The notes beneath the pieces were generated by a model. That model was not told the origin of the DNA and ran no database searches. It worked only from the letters and a program-made list of their open reading frames with translations. DNA of 11,024 nt from Baffinella frigidus (taxonomy: Eukaryota; Cryptophyceae; Cryptomonadales; Baffinellaceae), in the NCBI GenBank assembly GCA_026770585.1, contig MU646322.1:865171-876194 (forward strand), given 5' to 3'. Within the stretch, counting starts at the first letter, position 1. Each line of letters begins with the position of its first letter. A program made the position numbers and the translations under genes. Below, one piece after another: positions 1-9,800 of this stretch.

Positions 1-130
1 TGTTAGGTGTCAGGTGTCAGGTGTTAGGTTTCAGGTGTTGGGTGTTGGGTGTCAGGTGTCAGGTTTCAGGTGTTAGGTTTCAGGTGTTGGGTGTTAGGTG
101 TTGGGTGTTGGGTGTTGGGTGTTAGGTGTT
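1..130 (+). repeat. Degenerate heptamer array (TGTTAGG/TGTCAGG/TGTTGGG)
   Basis: About 18 tandem 7-nt units, mainly GTGTTAGG, GTGTCAGG, GTTTCAGG and GTGTTGGG. They are variants of the TTTAGGG-type unit with a TG replacement. No coding signal. Confidence 0.85.
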
Positions 131-146
131 CAACGCGGACATGGAC

Positions 147-190
147 CTGAGGGTGGGGTCGTAGAAGAGCTCGAGGTGCACGACACCATA
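147..190 (-). pseudogene. Exon 11 3' fragment (downstream copy)
   Basis: The minus strand reads GVVHLELFYDP and then a shortened end with CAG before GTCCAT. It keeps the donor side only. It lacks the first half of exon 11 and begins next to CTTACC (sense) at 191. Confidence 0.75.
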
Positions 191-268
191 GGTAAGAATG
201 GAAAAACCTGCAGGCATTACTTCCAACGAGCTCTCATCCCTCCTGAGGTGCAAAGACGTCTCCATAAG

Positions 269-377
269 CCCACCCTAGACCCCAAACCCTACGGTACCAC
301 ACCCTACCCTACCCCAACCTACCCCGCAACACATGGACGAAGCCTTCAGCATAAACCTGCAGGGGGTTCGCTCTCAA
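269..377. repeat. Left arm of a ~110-bp inverted repeat
   Basis: This segment is the reverse complement of 1138-1247 with only about ten differences. It includes a KpnI-like ggtacc, short (CCCTA)n runs and a PstI-like ctgcag. The two arms enclose exon 11 and its three 5' copies. Confidence 0.85.
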
Positions 378-481
378 CGGACGTCGACAGAGTTGCGTCC
401 AGATCCGGATTCCGATGATTCACGTGAAAGTCTTTCAAAACTGCTCAACTACCCCCCCCCCCGCTCGGCAGCGGTCAGTAC

Positions 482-589
482 CTGCGCGCCGAGCTTGGGG
501 TCGTAGAAGAGCTCGAGGTGTACGACGCCGTGCGTCAGCCCGATCGCGGACAGCGTATCCGCCGCCAGCTCCACCACCCCTTCCTCCGC
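482..589 (-). CDS. Exon 11: C-lobe helix and metal-binding strand
   Basis: The exon has 36 codons including GVVELAADTLSAIGLTHG and VVHLELFYDPKLGAQ. The first Glu of HLEL is the expected Mg-ATP ligand, and 'GLTHGVvHlE' is a hallmark of the family. Acceptor GGCAG, donor CAG followed by GTACTG, phase 0 to 0. The following exon, which should carry the N-x-R(M) motif, is not in the window. Three 5' copies lie upstream and one 3' copy downstream. Confidence 0.9.
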
Positions 590-681
590 CTGCCGCACTT
601 TCGTTCCGTTAGCGACAAATAACTATGTATGTATGTATGTATGTATGTATGTATGTATGTATGCATGTATGCATGTATGTA

Positions 682-712
<31 letters not shown>

Positions 713-3512
713 TTGTCGTGTGTGTGTGTAGAGGTGCACGACGCCGTGCGTCAGCCCGATCGCGGACAGCGTACCCGCCGCCAGCTCCACCACCCCCTCC
801 TCCGCCTGCACCCGCCTCTCGCTCCGTTAGCGACAAGCGCCAGTCGGCACGCGGGTGCCATTACCTGATCCCGCTACAACTCGGATGTCGCGCGGTACAA
901 ACACTCGGATGGTGGTACACGTTTGAAACTCGCTGGTACAAAACTTGTAGCCACAAGACCGATCGCGGACAGCGTATCCGCCGCCAGCTCCACCACCCCC
1001 TCCTCCGCCTCGCTTTGGGGTTCAAATTTGGGGAACGAGGGGAACTGACGCCACACCCTGAACCCTAAATCCTGAACGCTGAAAGCCTCAGCCCGATCGC
1101 CGACAGCGCATCCGCCGCCAGCTCCACCCCCCCCTCCTCGAGAGCGAAACCCCTGCAGGTTTCCGCTGGAGGCTTCGTTCATGTGTTGCGGAGTAGGTTG
1201 GGGTAGGGTAGGGTGTGGTACCGTAGGGTTTGGGGTCGAGGGTGGGGCACGGCGCCTCTTGTTAGCGTGACTGGCTCAGGGGGGGGGGGGGATAGATAGA
1301 GAGAGAGCACGCGCGCGAGAGAGGGAGCGCGCGAGATAGAGAGAGAGAGGAAGCGATAGAGGAAGAGGGAGAGCAAGGGGGGGTTCATGGTTTATGGATC
1401 ATGGTTTAGGGGTTCGGGTTGGGGGGGGGGATGGTGTTGCGACCTCAGGCGACAGCTGGGCCGGGAAGGAGATGGCATCCCGCTCGGGGGAGTACTCCGA
1501 ACTGCGAACATTCGGAGCGAACGGTGAGTTGTTAGTAGGAGCTGTAGGAGAGTAATACACTGCAAATCCAGAGATTTTGTAAAAACAATTTACCCACAAA
1601 ATCTGTCAACTGAGAAACGAGGTACCCAGATTGGGTATTTCGAAAGTCAATTTTCGCCTTGAGTTGACTAATGCAAAAACTCCGCCCTGGCAGTGTAATA
1701 CAGAAGAAGAAGATGAAGAAGAAGCAGCAGGAAGGGGGTCGCATCCCGCTCAGTTGAGTACACCGAGCTGCAAACGGGACCGTCCCCGCGGAGCGTCAGA
1801 GGGTTGGGGTTTGGGCTCTCTCGCTCCCTCTCTCCCTCTCTCTCTCACTCTCAAACGAGACCATGTCCAAGGAGAGTCACAGCCCAGTTTTGCTCAGGCA
1901 GAGCTAGGAGGTAGGGCGCGTCGCGTCTGCAAACAAACGCTGCGCACACGAGGTAGGGTGGGTTTCGGATGTCGGGGTTTAGGGTTCAGGGTTTAGGGTT
2001 TAGGGTTCAGGGTTCCACGTAGCAGTCACGGGCCGCTTTGGAAATCGGTCCATCTTAACGATTCCCATGCAAATTGATACTCAATTCGGATCAAGTCAGA
2101 ACCTCTCCCGGAAATCCGGGAGAGAGAGTCATCTGTGGCTGTCAAGTGGCCACTTAGCAGCCACCGGGGGCGTCACGGATACAGTCCATCTAAACGATTT
2201 CTGCTAGAATCTTATCCATTTGCATTGGATTCTAACCGCATTTCTCCCGAATATCCGGGGGAAAAGGAACTCGGCCGATGCTAAGTGGCGAGGGCGGATT
2301 GGAGCCGCCTGGTTGATTCTGAGACACCTCGAGTCTCTCCCTTCGCATCGGGTTTATCTAGACTACGAGAAGGCCCGGGTCGGCCGGCGAAACAAAGGAG
2401 TTTAGAGTTTGGTGTTTAGGTTTTCGGATTTAGTGTTTGGGGTTTGGGGTTTGGGGTTTCAGGTTTCGGGTTTCGGGTTTCATGTTTCATATTTCGTGTT
2501 TCGCGCTTCGGATTTCGTGTTTCAGGGTTTAGGGTTTGGAGTCTAGGGTTTGGAGTTTAGGGTTTAGGGTTTAGGGTTTAGGGTTTAGGGTTTAGGGTTT
2601 AGGGTTGACCTCAACGAGTGGAAGACCACCTCCCCGTCGAGCAGCGCCATCTCGAGCTGCCCAGGGTTTGGGGTTTCGGGGTTTGGGTTTGGGGGTTTGG
2701 GGTTTGGGGGTTTGGGGTTTGGGGTTTCGGGTTGAGGGTTTCTGTTTCAGGTTTTAGGGTTTTAGGGGTTTAGGGTTTAGTGTTTAGGGTTTAGTGTTTA
2801 GTGTTTAGGTTTTAGGTTTCAGAGTTTAGGGTTCAGGGTTTAGGGTTTAGGGTTCAGGGTTCAGGGTTTGGGGTTTAGGGTTTAGGGGTCGCACCTGATT
2901 CAGGGTTCAAAGTTCAGGTGTTTCACCAATCAAGTTTGGGGTTCAGGGGTTTCCTCAATCAAGTTTGTGGTTTACAGTTTTCATCAATGTAGGGTTTAGG
3001 GTGCTCACCTGGAGTTCAGAGCCGGTCATGAGTGACTCGAGGATCATGTCCGTGCCGGCCGTGGTAGATCAGGTGGTGCTGAGAGTCTCACTCGGGGCGG
3101 CCGACTATTCTCAAGTTGACACGCTGGGTTCTATTATCAAGTTGACACGCTGGGTGTGCGTGGGCTCGGGCTCGTTCCCGCGCCAAAGTTGCCAGATTTG
3201 AACCGCAGACCCAGCAAGTTGACTTGGGAATAGTCGGTCAACTTGACTGAGGCAGGGCTAGGGGTTAGGGTTCAGGGTGTAGGGGCAACACCTGGAGTTC
3301 GGAGCCGGTCATGAGTGACTCGAGGATCATGTCTGTGCCGTGATGGTAGATCGGGTGGTGCTGGGAGTCGATTTGCGCCTGGACGGTTTCGGGACGCGCG
3401 CACGGTGCGTAGTTAGGTAGGTAGTCAGTCAGTTAGTAAGTGAGTAAGTGAGTGAGTGAGTGAGTGAGTTAGTGAGTTAGTGAGTTAGTTAGTTAGTTAG
3501 TTAGTTAGTTGA

Positions 3513-3555
<43 letters not shown>

Positions 3556-6500
3556 CCGTCCAGTACCCCCCAGTACGTCGCCAAACGGTCACGAGGCCGT
3601 TCGCGCGCACGGTAGTTAGTACGTTGATCACGTTCCTTGGTAAGTTGACCACTTTCCTCCAAGTTGATCACTTTTCTGTAAGTTGACCACTTTCTTGTAA
3701 GTTGATTACTCTCCTGAAAGCTGATCGTTTTAAAGTTGATAACTGTCCCTTAAGCTGAGAGGAAATGACGATGATGTCCCGTGGTGGTAGATCGGGTGGT
3801 GCTGAGAGTCGATTTGCGCCTGGACGGTTTCGGGTTTCGGGTTTAGTGTTTAGTGTTTAGTGTTTAGTGTTTAGTGTTCGAGGTTCAGGGTTAAGGGTTC
3901 ATGGTTCAAGGTTTAGGGTTCAGGATTCAGGGTTTAGGGTTCAGGGTTCAGGGTCCAGGGTCCAGGAGGTTTCAGGGGTCAAGGTTAAGAGGAACTGGAA
4001 CAAGTCGGAGGTGTCTTGCAGGGTTTCGGGGTTCGGGGTTCGGGTTTCGGGCGTGGAACAAGTCGTAGGTTTCTTGCAGGGTTTCGGGTTTCGCGTTTCG
4101 GATTTCGGGTTTCGGATTTCGGGTTTCGGGGTTCGGGTTTAGGACCTGGAACAAGTCGCAGGTTTCCTCCAGGGTTTCGGATTTCGGGTTTCAGATTTCG
4201 GGTTCAGGGTTTCGGATTTCGGGTTTCGGACGGGCCTGGAACAAGCCGTAAGTTTCTTCCAGGGTTTCGGGTTTCGGGTTTCGGGTTCCGGATTTCGGGT
4301 TCAGGTTTTCGGGGTCAGGACCTGGAACAAGTCGCAGGTTTCTTCCAGGGTTTCGGATTTCGGGTTTCGGATTTCGGGTTTCGGATTTTGGGTTTCGGAT
4401 TTTGGGTTCCAGGTTTCGGGTTTCGGGTTTCGGGGTTAGGACCTGGAACAAGTTGCAGGGGTTTCCCAGGGTTTCAGATTTCGGGTTCGGGATTCCGGGT
4501 TTCGGGATTCGAGTTTCTGATTTCGGACCTGGAACAAGTCGTGGGTTTCCGCCAGGGTTTCAGATTCCGGGTTCGGGATTCCGGGTTTCGGGATTCGAGT
4601 TTCTGATTTCGGACCTGGAACAAGTCGTGGGTTTCCGCCAGGGTTTCGGATTTCGGGTTTCAGATTTCGGGTTTCGGGTTTCGGGTTTCGGATTTAGGTT
4701 CTAGGGTTCAAGGTTTCGGGGATAGGACCTGGAACAAGGCGTAGGTTTCCTCCAGCTCCTGCATATCCTCGACGCGCGCCGCGAACGTCGCCTGCATTTC
4801 GGGTTTGCGTTATTGTCTTTTATTTTTCATTGTCTATTTTTTATTTTTTATTTTTTATTATCTATATTTTAAAAAATATTTACTGTTCATGATTTACGGT
4901 TCAGGTGTTGGGGTAAACAATCAACCCTGCACGCAACCCTGGGGTTTAAGGGTTTAGGGTTTAGGGTTTAGGCAATACAGTGGGAATCAACAGTTTACGA
5001 TTTCTAAATCTTCTTCAAGTTAATTGCGGCAAGTTGACTTTTGAAGAAAGCCCTCCAGCTCCTGCAGGTCCTTCGACTCGCGCCGCGATCGTCGCCTGCA
5101 TTGAGGGTTTGAGGTGTGGGGTTTGGGTTTTAGGGTTTAGGGTTTAGGGTTTAGGGTTCATGGTTCATGGTTCATGGTTCATGGTTCATGGTTCATGGTT
5201 CATGGTTCATGGTTTCATGGTTTAGGGTTTCAGGTTTTCAGTTTTTAGGGGGTTTAGGGTTTAGGATTTAGGGTTTGGGGTTCAGGGTTCAGGTTTCAGG
5301 TTTCAGGTTCCAGGGTTCAGGGTGTGGGGTTTAGGGTTCAGGGTTTAGGGGCAGGACCTGCACGCCGTAGACAGGCTTGATAAACGCCGGGAAGCCAACC
5401 GTCGCGGCCGCCTGCGCGATGTCGCCTTTGCCCGAAATCTGCACCGGCGGGATCACTTTAGTCCCGTCACCTATTAGATTATATCTCAGATTTTGACTTG
5501 GCGTTGGAGCCATTTCGTACTTGTAGTGTTTGAAATACTAGGATTTGTACCGGAAACCCTTTAAACGGCGAAAATCCTTTGACGCTTCGCGAAATATAAT
5601 CTGATCAAGGCCGGAAAGCCAACCGTCGCGGCAGCCTGCGCGATGTCACCCTTGCCAGAAACATGTACGGATGATAGCACTTACATTTCGAAAGATCACT
5701 GGATCAGTTCCACGTGAAGGCAATGTTAGGCAGGAATTGTATGCCCAACATAGCATGTCCACACTCAGACACCACACATGAAAGCCTGGGAAGGCAAGCG
5801 TCGCCGCAGCCTGCGCTACGTCGCCCTTGCTCGAAATCTGTCCAGAGGGCAGCGCTTAGAGCGGTTAAGGGAAAACTCGGCCGATTTCAGGGAGAAACAG
5901 GTCCAGAAATCGAACAAAAAGTGCCAGAAATCATCTATCAAAACCCCGACGCCGGCGTAAACCGCGCTTGAGCCGAGCGCTCCCGCCGCACTCACACGTA
6001 AAAAACAAACACGCGAAAAACACACCGGGGTCCACCTCCACACCAATCGCGATTCGAAGCTGCTGCAAAAAAAATTGGGTTTCGGGTTTCTGGTTTCGGG
6101 TTTCGGGCACCTTGGCATACTTGGGCACGGGGAGCTTGGCTTTGCGCACCGCCTCCCGCACCATGAACTTCGAACGACTGGTGGTTTATTATTTATTATT
6201 TATTATTTATTATTTATGGTTTACCACCGAACACGTGTCTATGGTGAGTTACTAATTTACTAATTACCTTGGCATACTTGGGCACGGGGAGCTTCGCTTT
6301 CCGCATCGCCCCCCGCACCATGAACTCCAATCCCGGCATCAACCGCGCCCGAGCCGTGCGCTCCCGCACAAACACGAAAAAAAAACACGTGAAAAAAACA
6401 GGCAAACAAACACACCGGTCTCCAACTTCAAAAGAATCGGGTTTCGGGTTTCGGGCACCTTGGCATACTTGGGCACAGGGAGCTTGGCTTTGCGCATCGC

Positions 6501-6817
6501 CTCCCGCACCATGAACTTCGAACGGCACCTTTACGGGTGAGGGTTCAGGGTTTAGGGTTCATGGATTAGGGTTTAGGGTTTGGGGTTCAGGGTGTAGGGC
6601 TAAGGGTTCAGGATTCAGGGTTTAGGGTTTAGGGTTGAGGGTTCAGGGATCAGAGGAGCTTGGCTTTGCGCATTGCCTCACGCACCATGAACTTCGAGCG
6701 GCACCTGCTTGCGGGGTTGGGGGTTAGGGTTGTGATGGTTTGTGGTTTGGGGTTTGGAGCTTATGATTTATGGTTAAGGGTTTGGAGATGTGAGGGTTGA
6801 GGGTTTAGGGTTTAGGG

Positions 6818-6851
<34 letters not shown>

Positions 6852-9800
6852 GGTTCGGGTCCAGGAAATAGGGTTTTCGGTTTCGGGGTTTCGGGTTTAC
6901 TGTTTAGTGTTTCGGGGTTCGGGTTTAAGTTGGGTTGGGGGGGGTTACGTTGCGGCGGTTGCCGCCGGGGACCCCGGGAGGGAGAGGGCTTCGGAGATGA
7001 GGGATGTCAGCGGCCCATGATCCTCCACCTGGGGTGCCCAAGGGAGAGACCTTTGTTAAGAGTGTTACGAGCCCTTATACCGGCATCCAACTAATTTGTT
7101 CGCGCATGTTTGACCATCAATTAGGTTGACGCTGGGGCGAGGGAGAGGGAGAGGGCTTCGGAGATGAGGGATGTCAGTGACCCGTGGTCCTCCACCTGCG
7201 GTCGCAGTATATGTGTTAAATACCGTATGTGTTAAATACCGTATATTTGTTAAATGCACCTGAGATATACCGTATATTTGTTAAATGCCGTATATTTGGT
7301 AGTGTAAAGCCACTTGGTGTAAAGCGCGTTAGTGTAAAGCCACTCGTGTGAGGGCCACATAGAGGCACACTTTGTAAAGTCGGGAATGGGATCCCGGGAG
7401 GGAGAGGGCTTCGGAGATGAGGGATGTCAGCGGCCCGTGGTCCTCCACCTGCGGTCGCAGTATACGTGTTTGTTAGTGCAAAGCCACTCAGTGTAAAGCG
7501 AGTTATTGTAAAGCCACTCGTGTGAGGGCACACAGAGGCACACTTTGCACTTGGGAGCCCAAGGGAGAGACCTTTGTTAAGAGTGTTACGCGCCCTCACA
7601 CCGGTATCCAACTAATTTTTGATGGTCAAGCGGCCCGTGGTCCTCCACCTGGTTTAGGGTTTAGGGTTTAGGGTTCAGGGTTTAGGGTTTAGGGTTCAGG
7701 GTTTAGGGTTCAGGGTTTAGGGTTCAGGGTTTAGGGTTTAGGGTTTAGATGGAACCCTCCACCTGTGGAACCCACCCAAGGGAGAGACGTTATTCACGAG
7801 TGGACGCCCTGATTCCGGCATCGACCTAATTCCGGGATTCCGCAGGGCGCAACTTTATTGCCAACCGTAGCACCCTACGGCCACTGTATTGTAGGGTGCC
7901 ACGGTTAGCATCAAGGAGGGGAGAGACTGCACTCTTAACAAAGGTCTCTCCCGTAGGGTGCTACGGTTAGAAATAAAGTTTACGGGAGAGACCTTTGTTA
8001 AGAGTACTGTAGCACCCCTACGGGTTCCGGCGCAAGAATCGAACCAAATCAAACCAGCGTGCTTGATTTCCTGGGAAATCCGTCGCGAGTGTTTGCGCCG
8101 AAAGCGGGTTTGGCCTGAAACGCACCACAGGTTATCAATCCGAGGAAACCCCCTTGGATTTGATGTGTTTGATTTGTCATACACCAAATCAAAACAAATC
8201 AAACACCACATCAAAACAAATCAAACCAGCGTGTTTGATATCCTGGGATGTACCAGCGTGAAAACGCCGTCGTACACCTCCTTCGACACCTCCATGTGAT
8301 TCCTGATCTTCGCCAGGACCCCTGCCGCGTCGGCCACAGCCACCTGCCAGCCACGCCAGGTCGTGAGTGAGAATTTCAAACGCAACGTTTCGCGCTTTTG
8401 CCACACGAGGCCGTTCCATTCCTCAATTTAAAACCCGAAGAGCTGTACAAGTGACCATTGTGTAGGTAATTTTTATGTGGTTGGTCACGTGGCTGCACGC
8501 GTTCCGTGTAGCCACGTGACCAACTCCGTACCAAACGCCTACAATAGATATTTGAAAAGGCAGCGTTGATATCTCCATGTGATTCTTGATCTTCGCCAGG
8601 ACCCCTGCCGCGTCGGCCACAGCCACCTGCCAGCCACGCCAGGACATGAGTGAATTTCAATCGCAACGTTTCGCGCTAAAAGTGCGCCAAAAGCAATTAA
8701 TTAATACTTTTGTGGAGATGAAATTGATTGGACTCTCATACCACCGTTCACTACTCAGAGAGGGTTTCGGGTTTCGGGTTTCATGTTTTATGTTTCATGT
8801 TTCGGGTCTGATGTTTCGGGTTTCGGGTCCAGGGGTTAGAGATTAGTTTAGGCTTCACGGTTACCTGGCCGAATTGGGGGATGGCGACGAAGGACGAGAC
8901 GCCCACGGAGCGCGCGTGCGAGACCATCGAAGCATCGTCCACCAGCGTCAGCGACACCCCCAACTGGATTCAGGTTTGGGGTTGAGGGTTTAGGGATTGG
9001 GGTTTGAGGTTTGGGGTTTGAGGTTTGGGGTTTGGGGTTCGGGGTTTCGTCCACTAGCGTCAGCGCCACCTCCAGCTGCGCGTTCCGAATTTCGGGTTTC
9101 GGGTTTCGGGTACAGGGTTTCGGGTTTCGGGATGAGCGTCGTCCACCAGCGTCAGCGACACCCCCAGCTGCGAGTTGTTCGAGGTGAGTTGTTCAGTAAG
9201 AAAGTTTTCGGGTTTCGGGTTTCGGGTGTCGGGATGAGCGGTGGTTTCGGGATTCGGGTGTCGGAGACTGAGACGGAGCTAGGGCACCTAGCGCGATTCC
9301 TAAGTTGACATGATGTGGGTGTGGTACAAATCCGACAACTTTGGCGCGAAAAAGAGCCCGGGCGCACCAAGTTGGTGAGCCCGAATAGACCAAGACATAG
9401 CTAGGCCTCCACCGAGAGGAAGCGACAGGGGGGACAAGTCCACTTTCATCTCCGCAAAAGAGTTAATCAATTGCGTTTGGCGCACCGAAATTTACTACAC
9501 AAATACTTTACTATTACTAGTATGACCCACAAGTGCAGCAAATTTCGTTGCCCAAAGGCAATTAATTAAAACGTTTGCGGAGATGAACTTAGGAGTCCCG
9601 GTGGTTAGTCAGCTGCACATGCCCGGCGAGCTTGGCGGCACTGTGAGGAAGCGTCATGGGACTATTCTTAAGTTGACAGTCTGGGATTTCGGTACAGACC
9701 CGTCAACTTTGGAGCGTCAAAGGGAACCTGGCGCGCTCGGCGGTGTGCGAGTGGCGTCTTGGCACCCCCGATCATCAAGAGCCGCTTCCCTTTCAGCCCT

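Noticed and set aside
609-1068. Open frames through the GT/TGTA microsatellite (625-1068 plus, 609-836 minus)
   Set aside because: Cys-Val/His-Thr runs are microsatellite translations. The only real coding similarity is the exon 11 copy inside.
2556-2606. A true telomere end
   Set aside because: Perfect TTTAGGG runs are short, internal and flanked by exons. Most units are degenerate, and arrays occur throughout the introns.
3995-4641. Regular 27-nt repeats with spacers, like a CRISPR array
   Set aside because: Spacers are themselves telomere-like heptamers and of unequal length, the repeats are the end of exon 7, and the context is eukaryotic.
3867-4704. Long plus-strand open frames rich in FRVSGFGFRV (3867-4142, 4016-4606, 4402-4704)
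   Set aside because: They are translations of TTTCGGG/TTTAGGG heptamers, whose 7-nt period read in three frames gives this pattern. They lie antisense to exon 7 fragments.
5439-5513. Upstream extension of exon 6 (open frame to 5513)
   Set aside because: The phase from exon 5 and the acceptor position shared with copy c both place the exon edge at 5438.
7958-8299. Plus-strand 113-codon frame over 7958-8299
   Set aside because: It crosses inverted repeats and AAATCAAA repeats, is antisense to exon 3 at its end, and shows no family motif.
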